DNA of 64,000 bases from an uncultured Sphingomonadaceae bacterium (GTDB taxonomy: Bacteria > Pseudomonadota > Alphaproteobacteria > Sphingomonadales > Sphingomonadaceae): positions 62,001 to 126,000 of the forward strand of contig CALLJS010000005.1 of assembly GCA_938050045.1 (NCBI GenBank), read 5' to 3'. Both the position numbers and the translations under genes were made by a program. How positions within the stretch are numbered: position 1 is the first letter of the stretch; each line of letters begins with the position of its first letter. Under the pieces are notes generated by a model, which ran no database searches, was not told the DNA's origin, and was given only the letters and a program-made list of their open reading frames with translations. This document shows, one piece after another, positions 16,697 through 26,188 of this stretch.

Positions 16697-19477
16697 TTAT
16701 TGATGCCCTAATGCTTGCGCGACTAGAGTATTTTGCTGTTCTTTGTGTACAGGAGCAAATCCTGTCGCGGTTGATGCTGATGCATCCCGTCCAGCATAGG
16801 TTGGACGTTGGGGTTTTACGCCAGCATCTATCATACATTGCTCGATAATCGGATTAACAAAGAACCAACTGCCATTATTTTGCGGTTCTTCTTGCGCCCA
16901 AACCACCTCTTCTAGGTTAGTCATCCGTTTCAGGCGCGTCACCAATGGTTCGCTCGGGAACGGGTATAGCTGTTCGATACGGACGATGGATGTATTTTTA
17001 TCTTGAGCAACATCGCGCGCTTCGATTAGATCAAAAGCGACTTTACCCGAGCATAATACCAGACGCTTCACATTTTTATCAGCGGGTGGGTTGGTATCCG
17101 ATTTGATCCGCATGAAATGATTGTCGCCTTGAAATTCTTTGGCTTCGGAGACGGCCATTTTGTGACGTAGCAGCGATTTGGGTGCCATAATCACCATCGG
17201 CTTGCGGAATGAACGCAGCATTTGACGGCGCAACACATGAAAATAATTGGCCGGTGTTGTGATGTTGCACACTTGGAGGTTATCGCCAGCACAAAGTTGC
17301 AAGAAACGCTCTAAGCGCGCACTGCTATGCTCTGGCCCTTGTCCTTCATAACCATGTGGCAAGAGCATCACCAATCCATTAGCGCGCAGCCATTTAGCTT
17401 CACCGCTGGCAATGAACTGATCGATCATGATTTGTGCTCCATTAGCAAAATCGCCAAATTGTGCTTCCCAAAGAACCAATGACTTGGGGTCGGCCATGGC
17501 ATAACCATATTCAAAACCAAGCACACCATATTCAGATAAGGGACTGTCTAAGACTTCAAAACGGCCATGCGGCACGGTGGATAGAGGGATATGTCGGTCG
17601 CCTGTTTTTTGATCAATCCATACAGCGTGACGATGGCTGAAAGTACCCCGACCACTGTCTTGGCCCGATAGGCGAATATTATAGCCCTCGCTGATGAGCG
17701 AACCAAAAGCCAAAGCTTCGCCCGTTGCCCAGTCAAACCCTTTACCCTCATCAAACATTTTTTGTTTAGCCGATATGACACGGCCTAATGTTTTGTGAAT
17801 ATGGACATGATTAGGAATAGTGGTGAGCGTGCGGCCTAAGCTTTCAAACAATTTGGCATCGATTGCCGTTTCAACATTACGGCGCGCAGTTTCTGGATCG
17901 GCTGGTGCGCTTAATCCGCTCCAACGCCCTTCAAACCAATCGGCTTTGTCGGGTGTATAATCTTTACCCAATTCAAATTCAGTTTCGAGAAAATCATTAT
18001 ATTCTTTGGTGATAGCATCGATCCAAGGTTGATCGACCACGCCTTCATCAATGAGACGTTTCCCATATTGCTTGCTGACTTTGGGATGTTTTTTAATTTC
18101 AGTATACATAAGCGGCTGCGTGAACATGGGTTCATCGCCTTCATTATGGCCAAAGCGGCGATAGCACCACATATCAATAACAATATCGCGTCCAAATTTT
18201 TGGCGAAACTCAATGGCGATTTTACAAGCGAATGTAACCGCCTCTGGATCATCTCCATTGACATGGAATATGGGGGCTTGAACGCCTTTAGCGACATCAG
18301 ATGAATAAGGAGATGAGCGCGCAAATTGCGGACTAGTTGTAAAGCCAATTTGGTTGTTGACGATAAAATGGATACAGCCGCCCGTGTTATAGCCACGAAT
18401 CCCAGAGAAGCCTAAACACTCCCATACGATTCCCTGGCCAGCAAAAGCGGCATCGCCATGCAGTAATACAGGCAATACTGTGCTATGGTTTTTCAAATCA
18501 TCAGCGGCCACTTGTTGCGCCCGCACCTTGCCCAGTACAACGGGGTTGACCGCTTCGAGATGCGACGGGTTGGGCACAAGCGACATATGCACGCTTATAC
18601 CATCAAATTCACGATCGGTTGACGTACCAAGGTGATATTTTACATCGCCGCTGCCGCCGACATCATCGGGGTTAGAACTACCGCCAGAAAATTCATGAAA
18701 AATGACATGATAGGGTTTGGCCATCACATTAGACAGGACGTTCAAGCGTCCGCGATGCGGCATACCATAAATAATTTCTTCGACACCATATTGACTGCCA
18801 TATTTAATCACGGCTTCTAATGCTGGTAACATGGCTTCGCCGCCATCTAAGCCAAATCGTTTGGTGCCTACATATTTTTTACCCAAGAAGCTTTCATAGA
18901 CTTCGCCTTGGATTACTTTGGATAAGATTGCCTTTTTACCCTCTGGTGTAAATTCGACAACCGCATCTTTACCTTCCATCCTATCTTGCAAGAAACGTCG
19001 TTCTTCGATGTCAGATATATGCATATATTCTAGGCCTACATTGCCGCAATAATTGGCACGCAGCGTATCCACTATTTGGCGAACATTAGCATATTCCTCG
19101 CCCAATGTTCCGCCCATATAAATTTCGCGATCCATATCTTCTTCTTTGAATCCATGAAATTCAGGGGATAAATCGCGCGGCTGTTCCATTTTTGAGAGGC
19201 CCAGCGGGTCTAAATTGGCTGCATAATGGCCGCGCACCCGATAGGTGCGGATGAGCATCATCGCGCGAATGCTATCGCCCGCCGCTTTCGTCAGTGCTTC
19301 ACCAGATAATTCTTGCCCCCGCGATGCGCTTGCGCTTTTGATTGCTGCTTCCATTTGCATCGGGTCGAGCGCGGTGGTCAAATCATCTGCATCAATCAAA
19401 GGCCAGCCAGCATTTTGCCAGCTCGGCCCCTTTTGCGGCGCATCATTTGGATTTATGTCTAAATTCTCGTTACCCAT
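16697..19477 (-). CDS. sucA: 2-oxoglutarate dehydrogenase E1 component
   Basis: The 926-residue thiamine diphosphate enzyme has the typical N-terminal extension, the 2-oxoglutarate E1 segment MPHRGRLNVLSNV, the metal/ThDP region HGDAAFAGQG and CYRRFGHNEGDEP, and the C-terminal pyrimidine-binding half with EFGYAMADP. It decarboxylates 2-oxoglutarate and succinylates the lipoyl arm of OdhB. The start MGNENLDIN is preceded by TAGGAATTATTA. Length agrees with alphaproteobacterial SucA. It lies between sucD (44 bp upstream) and odhB (30 bp downstream) on one transcript. Confidence 0.96.
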   Translation of the reverse strand: MGNENLDINPNDAPQKGPSWQNAGWPLIDADDLTTALDPMQMEAAIKSASASRGQELSGEALTKAAGDSIRAMMLIRTYRVRGHYAANLDPLGLSKMEQPRDLSPEFHGFKEEDMDREIYMGGTLGEEYANVRQIVDTLRANYCGNVGLEYMHISDIEERRFLQDRMEGKDAVVEFTPEGKKAILSKVIQGEVYESFLGKKYVGTKRFGLDGGEAMLPALEAVIKYGSQYGVEEIIYGMPHRGRLNVLSNVMAKPYHVIFHEFSGGSSNPDDVGGSGDVKYHLGTSTDREFDGISVHMSLVPNPSHLEAVNPVVLGKVRAQQVAADDLKNHSTVLPVLLHGDAAFAGQGIVWECLGFSGIRGYNTGGCIHFIVNNQIGFTTSPQFARSSPYSSDVAKGVQAPIFHVNGDDPEAVTFACKIAIEFRQKFGRDIVIDMWCYRRFGHNEGDEPMFTQPLMYTEIKKHPKVSKQYGKRLIDEGVVDQPWIDAITKEYNDFLETEFELGKDYTPDKADWFEGRWSGLSAPADPETARRNVETAIDAKLFESLGRTLTTIPNHVHIHKTLGRVISAKQKMFDEGKGFDWATGEALAFGSLISEGYNIRLSGQDSGRGTFSHRHAVWIDQKTGDRHIPLSTVPHGRFEVLDSPLSEYGVLGFEYGYAMADPKSLVLWEAQFGDFANGAQIMIDQFIASGEAKWLRANGLVMLLPHGYEGQGPEHSSARLERFLQLCAGDNLQVCNITTPANYFHVLRRQMLRSFRKPMVIMAPKSLLRHKMAVSEAKEFQGDNHFMRIKSDTNPPADKNVKRLVLCSGKVAFDLIEARDVAQDKNTSIVRIEQLYPFPSEPLVTRLKRMTNLEEVVWAQEEPQNNGSWFFVNPIIEQCMIDAGVKPQRPTYAGRDASASTATGFAPVHKEQQNTLVAQALGHQ

Positions 19478-19521
19478 TAATAATTCCTATTTGTTAGTGG
19501 GTGGGGGGGAGGCAGAATTTT

Positions 19522-20409
19522 TTATGCGTCAGCTAATAATCCTGCTAATGTCGTGCCTAGCTCTGATGGGCTTGGCGATACGCGAATGCCAGCGGCTTCC
19601 ATGGCAGCAATTTTGTCATCAGCACCGCCTTGACCGCCCGATACAATCGCACCAGCATGGCCCATGCGGCGTCCTGGCGGTGCTGTGCGTCCTGCGATGA
19701 AACCGACGGTGGGTTTGCTGCGGCCTTTTTTGGCTTCGTCGGCCAAGAATTGCGCGGCTTCTTCTTCGGCGCTGCCGCCAATTTCACCAATCATAATGAT
19801 GGATTTTGTAGCATCATCGGCCAGGAATAATTCCAATACATCGATGAAATTTGTACCATTTACGGGATCACCGCCAATACCAACGGCGGTGGTTTGCCCC
19901 AATCCAACGGCGGTGGTTTGATGCACAGCTTCATAAGTGAGCGTGCCTGAGCGCGATACCACGCCGACGCTGCCCTCCATGAAAATGCTACCAGGCATGA
20001 TACCTATTTTGCACTGATTTGGGGTTAAAACGCCGGGGCAATTTGGGCCGATAAGGCGTGATTTTGATCCTTTAAGTTTTGCTTTCACTTGCACCATGTC
20101 TAGCACGGGAACGCCTTCGGTAATCGCCACGATTAATTCTATCTCGGCCTCAATAGCTTCGATGATCGAAGCTGCGGTAAATTTTGGCGGCACATAAACA
20201 ACGCTTGCGCTTGCGCCCGTTGCATCTTTGGCTTCGGCGACGGTGTTAAAATTGGGCAGACCCAAATGCTCGGTTCCGCCTTTGCCTGGCGTTACACCCG
20301 CCACCATTTGCGTGCCATAGGCCAGAGCTTGCTCGGTATGGAATGTACCAGTTTTACCCGTCATGCCTTGGGTGATGACCTTGGTATTTTTATCGATTAA
20401 AATGCTCAT
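19522..20409 (-). CDS. sucD: Succinyl-CoA ligase, alpha subunit
   Basis: The 295-residue subunit has the CoA-binding Rossmann region ([16 protein letters not shown]) and the active-site histidine in [15 protein letters not shown] that is phosphorylated during the ATP/GTP-linked conversion of succinyl-CoA to succinate. The beta subunit gene sucC is not adjacent; it lies alone at 50.2 kb. Start supported by GGGGAGCTTTCA upstream. The near-repeat [16 protein letters not shown] is a normal family motif. Confidence 0.95.
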   Translation of the reverse strand: MSILIDKNTKVITQGMTGKTGTFHTEQALAYGTQMVAGVTPGKGGTEHLGLPNFNTVAEAKDATGASASVVYVPPKFTAASIIEAIEAEIELIVAITEGVPVLDMVQVKAKLKGSKSRLIGPNCPGVLTPNQCKIGIMPGSIFMEGSVGVVSRSGTLTYEAVHQTTAVGLGQTTAVGIGGDPVNGTNFIDVLELFLADDATKSIIMIGEIGGSAEEEAAQFLADEAKKGRSKPTVGFIAGRTAPPGRRMGHAGAIVSGGQGGADDKIAAMEAAGIRVSPSPSELGTTLAGLLADA

Positions 20410-20465
20410 TGAAAGCTCCCCTGTGTTTCCTCTATTGGCGTATAGATTACGCCATTTGATTTATT

Positions 20466-20828
20466 CTATATTTGACGTTTTTCTATATTAGCAAAACATG
20501 TAAAAGCATATTCCGTTGTATTACCGTTGATATATTTTCCTGACGGCGCAACGAAAGTTCTATTCTGATTGCTTCTTTTCAATGTTTTTGGGTTATAATC
20601 AATATTAGGATAGCTGAAGATGAAATTTCCATCACCTTCATAATCCATATAGTGCTGGTCTATATCGCCTATTTTTAGAGCAATATCATAATTATCTATG
20701 AGCGATGGCTCAGGGAAAGCTTCTAATGGGTAATTCAAACAAGCTTTGGCAGCATTCTCTTTGTTTTTCGACCAAAAGGTTGGAGGCCTACTAGCTGTTA
20801 CGGTTGAGAGAATTAGAGAAGAAGCCAT
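20466..20828 (-). CDS. Hypothetical protein in the mdh-sucD gap, possibly exported
   Basis: A 120-residue frame starts with ATG only five bases after the mdh stop (a GTG one codon earlier is also open). The first 14 residues (MASSLILSTVTASR) are short and hydrophobic and may be a weak signal sequence. The rest is rich in Asn, Tyr and Asp with two cysteines (KACLNYP and FTCFAN) that could form a disulfide. I do not recognise a family. The position is where sucC stands in many alphaproteobacteria. Cotranscription with mdh and sucD is likely from spacing. Low similarity to known folds by eye; its reality rests on close packing and length. Confidence 0.6.
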   Translation of the reverse strand: MASSLILSTVTASRPPTFWSKNKENAAKACLNYPLEAFPEPSLIDNYDIALKIGDIDQHYMDYEGDGNFIFSYPNIDYNPKTLKRSNQNRTFVAPSGKYINGNTTEYAFTCFANIEKRQI

Positions 20829-20833
20829 CACTT

Positions 20834-21814
<981 letters not shown>

Positions 21815-21843
21815 TCAGAATAGATATTGTTGGTATGGGCAAT

Positions 21844-21881
21844 AAAACCAATGATTATATAACAAAACCAATAATTATATA
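21844..21881. repeat. 18-bp direct repeat, 20-bp period, upstream of mdh
   Basis: AAAACCAATGATTATATA (21844-21861) recurs as AAAACCAATAATTATATA (21864-21881), differing at one base. It is 48 bp before the mdh start in the likely promoter of the TCA operon. Confidence 0.55.
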
Positions 21882-22072
21882 TTCTCTAGGCTTATTGTCC
21901 CGCAGTTTCAACCTTAGTTTGCCAGACTTTACCAGTTATTTTTGCTATTAGTTCGCAATAGTAATTAGAAGATTATTTGCAATATAATAGCGATAAAAAA
22001 AGTATGATTTTTAGACCTTATTTGACATATAAATATGGCTGTTTATTATCATCAAAATTAAGGGGAAATTTT

Positions 22073-22807
22073 ATGAATTTATTTTATAAATTATGCGTTT
22101 TTGCATTTTTGGCCAGTCCGATTACAGCGCAAGCTGAAGTAAAAAGTTTGAGCGCAGAGGTTAACGGAAAAACAATCCGCTATAAAGTTGTTTTGCCATA
22201 TGGTTATGATGAAACAAAGAAATATCCTACAATTATAGCAATACCCGGCGGGCGTCAGGACATGAACCGCGTGACAAGAGACTTGAATGATTATTGGAAA
22301 GATGAAGCCGAAAAAAGAGGCTATATAGTTATATCTCCAGCGGCTATTGGCTCGCGTCTCTATTACAAAGCTGGTGCCAGCTACATTCCAGAATTTATGG
22401 AGCAAATGAAAGCGCAATACCCCATAGATGCAGATAATATGCATATTGCGGGCACTGCTAATGGCGGTCAAAGTGCATTTCATATCGCAGGCATGTTGGC
22501 TGGAGAATTTCGTTCCGTAATTGCTTTACCTGGGTTTTTTCCGAAATTATCAGTAAATCTTACCAATGATAATTATGCGGCCATGCGCAAATCTTGTTAC
22601 ACTATTTTTACGGGGCAACGGGATCGTCCATATACAGATGAAGCAGAAACACAGACGGACAAGCTGCGCCCATTACTCATAAATATTAGCCATATAGTTG
22701 AACCAAAAGAAGAGCAGTCAATGACTAGTTTGCAAGGTGAAAATAGCTATCGCCTATTTGACCGTATAGAAGAATGGAAAACTTGCCCATTTATGGAGTC
22801 AAAATAA
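22073..22807 (+). CDS. Exported alpha/beta-hydrolase-like protein lacking the nucleophile serine
   Basis: The 244-residue protein has a signal peptide (MNLFYKLCVFAFLASPITAQA) and an esterase/PHB-depolymerase-like fold: YKVVLPYGYDETKKYPTIIA, IPGGRQDMNR, and the nucleophile elbow. In the elbow, the expected G-x-S-x-G reads HIAGTANGGQ, with Ala in place of the catalytic Ser. It is therefore probably inactive as a classical hydrolase, or uses another residue. AAGGGGAAA lies before the chosen ATG; the frame opens earlier at 21977 without a signal. The gene stands alone between mdh and zapE and is flanked by 13-bp direct repeats. Confidence 0.7.
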   Translation: MNLFYKLCVFAFLASPITAQAEVKSLSAEVNGKTIRYKVVLPYGYDETKKYPTIIAIPGGRQDMNRVTRDLNDYWKDEAEKRGYIVISPAAIGSRLYYKAGASYIPEFMEQMKAQYPIDADNMHIAGTANGGQSAFHIAGMLAGEFRSVIALPGFFPKLSVNLTNDNYAAMRKSCYTIFTGQRDRPYTDEAETQTDKLRPLLINISHIVEPKEEQSMTSLQGENSYRLFDRIEEWKTCPFMESK

Positions 22808-22819
22808 TATTTGCGTTGT

Positions 22820-22872
22820 AACAATAAGGTTATGTGAGGTAAAATTTTACTATCAATTTAGACCTTATTGTT
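22820..22872. terminator. Nested inverted repeat between convergent genes
   Basis: AACAATAAGGT (22820-22830) pairs perfectly with ACCTTATTGTT (22862-22872); the 31-bp interior contains the 12-bp palindrome GTAAAATTTTAC (22839-22850). It lies between the converging hydrolase-like gene and zapE and its right arm covers the first bases of the zapE stop. A bidirectional terminator is the simplest reading. Confidence 0.5.
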
Positions 22873-23989
22873 AAGCATCATCGCTGCAAATGCCATGCGC
22901 TTGGGATAGATATTCTTCGGACTGCATTTCTATCAAGCGCGATACTGTCCGTTCAAATTCAAATTTCCCATCGCCTTCTTCATAGAGATTATCTGGCGAT
23001 GCATCCGCGCTCGCCATCAGCTTGACCTTATATTCATATAGTGCATCGATGAAGGTGACAAAACGAGCCGCTTCATTGCGGTTTTCAGGGCCAAGTTTTG
23101 GAATGCCGACCATGATGACGCTATGATATTTACGAGCAATGGCCAGATAATCTGAAGATCCCCGCGCTTGGGCACATATTTTTTTGAAAGAGACAACCGC
23201 AACGCCTTTTAGCGCGCGCGGAATTTCCAATGTACGGCCCTCGCTAATTTGTAATATTTCGCACGGAACATTGTGATCGGGTGGAAAGTCGGTTAGGCGA
23301 AAAAATATATCGCTCAATGCTTTGGTTGCTTTTTCTCCATTGGGGCTATGCCATATTGTTGCATTGCCTAGTCGTTCGCGGCGATAATCAACAGGACCAT
23401 TGAGCGAGATAATATCTAATTTTTCTTCGATTAAATCAATAAAGGGCAAGAATAATGCGCGGTTAAGCCCATCTTTATAGAGTTCTGCTGGGACACGATT
23501 TGATGTCGTAACAATAGTAACATTGGCGGCTATTAAACCGGTGAAAAGTCGCGACATGATAGCAGCATCGGCCATATTATTGACCACCATCTCATCAAAG
23601 CATAGCAATCTTGCATCATCTGCAAGGTCTTCGACGAGCTGGGGTATAGGATCTCCTTTTTCCTTATCGCGTTCGATGCGTAATCGCGCATGAATATCGA
23701 GCATAAATTCATGGAAATGCACGCGCTGTTTACGGTGAATTTTGACATTGTCATAAAATAAATCCATCAACATAGACTTACCGCGACCAACCCCACCCCA
23801 CATATATATACCGCGTATAGCATCTGGTTTGCGCCCCAAAGCGCGCCATATAATGCTGCCGCGCGGTGGCACAGCTTCTAATTCTTCTTTGACGCGCGAT
23901 AAGATTTCAACCGCAGTGCGCTGGCTGGGATCGGCTGTTAATTCACCGCTTTCGATCAATCGTTCATAATGTTTGATAAATTTGGGCAT
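22871..23989 (-). CDS. zapE: Cell division protein ZapE / AFG1-family ATPase
   Basis: The 372-residue protein is an AFG1-like P-loop ATPase: Walker A GGVGRGKS at residues 65-72, Walker B LLCFDEMVVNN near 151 and the sensor segment TSNRVPAELYKDGLNR. In E. coli ZapE destabilises FtsZ polymers during constriction; mitochondrial AFG1 affects respiratory complex turnover. It is placed between sdhB and mdh, as is common in alphaproteobacteria. The gene starts 3 bp after the stop of the thioesterase gene, so the two are likely cotranscribed. Confidence 0.92.
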   Translation of the reverse strand: MPKFIKHYERLIESGELTADPSQRTAVEILSRVKEELEAVPPRGSIIWRALGRKPDAIRGIYMWGGVGRGKSMLMDLFYDNVKIHRKQRVHFHEFMLDIHARLRIERDKEKGDPIPQLVEDLADDARLLCFDEMVVNNMADAAIMSRLFTGLIAANVTIVTTSNRVPAELYKDGLNRALFLPFIDLIEEKLDIISLNGPVDYRRERLGNATIWHSPNGEKATKALSDIFFRLTDFPPDHNVPCEILQISEGRTLEIPRALKGVAVVSFKKICAQARGSSDYLAIARKYHSVIMVGIPKLGPENRNEAARFVTFIDALYEYKVKLMASADASPDNLYEEGDGKFEFERTVSRLIEMQSEEYLSQAHGICSDDA

Positions 23990-23992
23990 GGT

Positions 23993-24469
23993 TTAGCTGG
24001 ACTGTTTTTTATGGTGGGATAATTTTTTGACCAAGGCCGTGAAGGCCATAATTGATTCATCATTTTGCGTCGCTGTACCGCGCATAAAATAGAGGCTGCG
24101 GGTTTCTTTGGTAATATAGATTTGAGCTTCAATCGCATGGCCAATTTTGACAGCAGATGTAAATTGGGTCTGCAAATCTACCGTCACGGCATAAGCCGCC
24201 CAGCTATCCCGCAATATGTGCAATGCTCCAAATAGAGCAACATCTATGAAACCTAACATGGCCCCGCCATGCATTGCGCCGCCAAAATTACTATGTTTTT
24301 GTTGCGGTGTCATGCGCACCAAAGCATGGTCGTCATTATCAAAATTACTATTTTTACGAACTAATAATTTACCCAGCGAAGCATTAAAACTGCTCGTATC
24401 TTTGATAGTCCAATGCAACCAATCAGGATATTCGGTATCGGGCGTGAATATAAAGGGTTGCGCATCCAT
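23993..24469 (-). CDS. PaaI-family thioesterase
   Basis: The 158-residue protein is a hotdog-fold thioesterase with the HGGAMLGFID helix motif (in AMHGGAMLGFIDVALFGAL, near residue 70) and a C-terminal strand TRSLYFMRGTA. Such enzymes hydrolyse small acyl-CoA thioesters in the cytoplasm. Residues 1-45 are a family-variable N-terminus. It lies 3 bp upstream of zapE and 44 bp downstream of sdhB, all on the minus strand. The substrate cannot be inferred. Confidence 0.85.
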   Translation of the reverse strand: MDAQPFIFTPDTEYPDWLHWTIKDTSSFNASLGKLLVRKNSNFDNDDHALVRMTPQQKHSNFGGAMHGGAMLGFIDVALFGALHILRDSWAAYAVTVDLQTQFTSAVKIGHAIEAQIYITKETRSLYFMRGTATQNDESIMAFTALVKKLSHHKKQSS

Positions 24470-24513
24470 ATGTTCAACCCATCCTCATTATTAATTGCAT
24501 TAATTGGTGCTGA

Positions 24514-25296
24514 TTAAATTTGACGTTCTGCCACCATTTTTTTGGTTTCTGCAATGGCTTTGGCCGGAGAGAGGCCTTTGGGACATGCATTGGCGCAATT
24601 CATGATGGTATGGCAGCGATAAAGACGAAATGGATCTTCTAATTCATCTAATCGCTCGCCTGTCATTTCATCGCGGCTATCGGCTAACCAACGATAGGCT
24701 TGCAACAAAATTGCTGGACCTAAGAATTTATCGCTATTCCACCAATAGCTAGGGCAACTGGTTGAACAGCAAGCGCATAAGATGCATTCATAAAGACCGT
24801 CTAATTTTTCACGGTCTTCTGGTGATTGCAGACGTTCTTTATCGGATGGCTCTGGGGTCACGGTTTGCAACCAAGGCTTTATCGACGCATATTGCGCATA
24901 AAAATGTGTAAAGTCAGGCACCAAATCCTTGATGACTTCCATGTGCGGGAGCGGTGTAATTTGCACATCGCCTTTAATATCTTCAATGGCTGTGGTGCAA
25001 GCAAGGCCATTTTTACCATCGATATTCATGGAGCATGATCCGCAAATACCCTCGCGGCAAGAACGGCGGAATGTGAGCGATGGATCTTGTTCGCTTTTCA
25101 TTTTAATGAGCGCATCAAGCACCATGGGTCCGCATTCTTCAAGATCAATCTCAAAATTATCATAGCGCGGGTTTTCGCCGCTATCGGGATCATAACGATA
25201 GACTTTGAAATTCTTTACCTTATTTCCGCTTTCAGCTTTATGCACTTCGCCTTTGCTGCGAATTTTGCTATTTTTTGGCAATGTAAAAGCGGCCAT
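24514..25296 (-). CDS. sdhB: Succinate dehydrogenase iron-sulfur subunit
   Basis: The 260-residue subunit has all three cluster motifs: [2Fe-2S] in [22 protein letters not shown], and the [4Fe-4S]/[3Fe-4S] cysteines in [17 protein letters not shown] and [15 protein letters not shown]. It passes electrons from the flavoprotein SdhA to ubiquinone at the inner membrane. The start [11 protein letters not shown] has AAGGA before it; the longer frame to 25335 lacks one. No sdhA, sdhC or sdhD is present; the next gene upstream is an unrelated nucleotidyltransferase. Confidence 0.95.
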   Translation of the reverse strand: MAAFTLPKNSKIRSKGEVHKAESGNKVKNFKVYRYDPDSGENPRYDNFEIDLEECGPMVLDALIKMKSEQDPSLTFRRSCREGICGSCSMNIDGKNGLACTTAIEDIKGDVQITPLPHMEVIKDLVPDFTHFYAQYASIKPWLQTVTPEPSDKERLQSPEDREKLDGLYECILCACCSTSCPSYWWNSDKFLGPAILLQAYRWLADSRDEMTGERLDELEDPFRLYRCHTIMNCANACPKGLSPAKAIAETKKMVAERQI

Positions 25297-25381
25297 AATT
25301 TTTTCCTTATTACTGATAGAGATAGCCTTAGACAAATCTACGCTTCATCTCAAGAGATTCATTGTAAATATATCGGCAAAA

Positions 25382-26188
25382 CTATTGTATTCTTGCTGTA
25401 TCTACATCCATAATATGCTCGGTCAATATTATATCCTCGGGTTTATCAACATCTATACAAGCTTGGGCCTGGGGCATGGAGACGAGGGCGATGTCTGCAC
25501 CAAATTTTTGCCCTGCTTTTTTAATCGCATTAGGAAGCGTGATTAAACGCAAGATTGATGCCAGTAAAAAACCAATGCCAAAGGCCCTGATAATCTTGCG
25601 GCCTTTCTTACGATCGTGTTCAATGCTTTGCCAAAATTTTAATATTGGCAAGGCCTTATCTCTATTGCCAAGCCAAAACATATTGGCGCCAGACCATTTC
25701 CCGCCGCGAAATTTTAGCCATGTGCGTTTCGATTCAGGATATTGCGCGAGCAATATTTTGCTCTCAACCATCGCAACTGCAATGTCATGATGCTGAGCAG
25801 CACCAGAAAAATGTGCAATCATTTCTTGGTCTAACAGCACATTATCCCCCGTAGTAAGCAGCATAGGGCCATTGGCATATTCGCTCATTAAAATGCTAAC
25901 GGAGCTGCTAATGCCAGCACCGCTTTGATGCATTATCACGCGCGGGTCATTTATCATTTTTGATAATATCGGGTCATTATCAAAGGCATGAATATCCTGA
26001 TGCAGCACCCAAATTTTGTTGATTTTGGGGTGCAATAATAATGTTTTAAGCGGATAATATAGCATCGGCTTGCCCGCTATTGGTACCAATGCTTTGCACG
26101 ACACATCGGCGTTTTGCGATAATATCTCAACGCCAGGCCTGTTGCCTGCTAATAATATCGCATCAAATCGAACAATATTATCCTGCAT
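25382..26188 (-). CDS. NTP-transferase (MobA/GlmU-like) domain protein
   Basis: The 268-residue protein has the nucleotidyltransferase opening FDAILLAGNRPG, then KALVPIAGKPMLYYPL, and TTGDNVLLD near residue 115, all placed as in sugar-phosphate or molybdopterin nucleotidyltransferases. The usual LAGGxSxR is LAGNRPG, so the NTP loop is altered. A basic, hydrophobic segment near 200-225 may touch the membrane. I chose the ATG at 26188 because GAGAAG precedes it by 7 bp; this overlaps the stop of the upstream esterase by 11 bp. The nucleotide and substrate are unknown. Confidence 0.75.
   Translation of the reverse strand: MQDNIVRFDAILLAGNRPGVEILSQNADVSCKALVPIAGKPMLYYPLKTLLLHPKINKIWVLHQDIHAFDNDPILSKMINDPRVIMHQSGAGISSSVSILMSEYANGPMLLTTGDNVLLDQEMIAHFSGAAQHHDIAVAMVESKILLAQYPESKRTWLKFRGGKWSGANMFWLGNRDKALPILKFWQSIEHDRKKGRKIIRAFGIGFLLASILRLITLPNAIKKAGQKFGADIALVSMPQAQACIDVDKPEDIILTEHIMDVDTARIQ

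Noticed and set aside
19880-19920. 17-bp repeat CCAACGGCGGTGGTTTG twice in sucD
   Set aside because: It encodes the normal family motif [16 protein letters not shown], which repeats in all SucD proteins; not a recent duplication.
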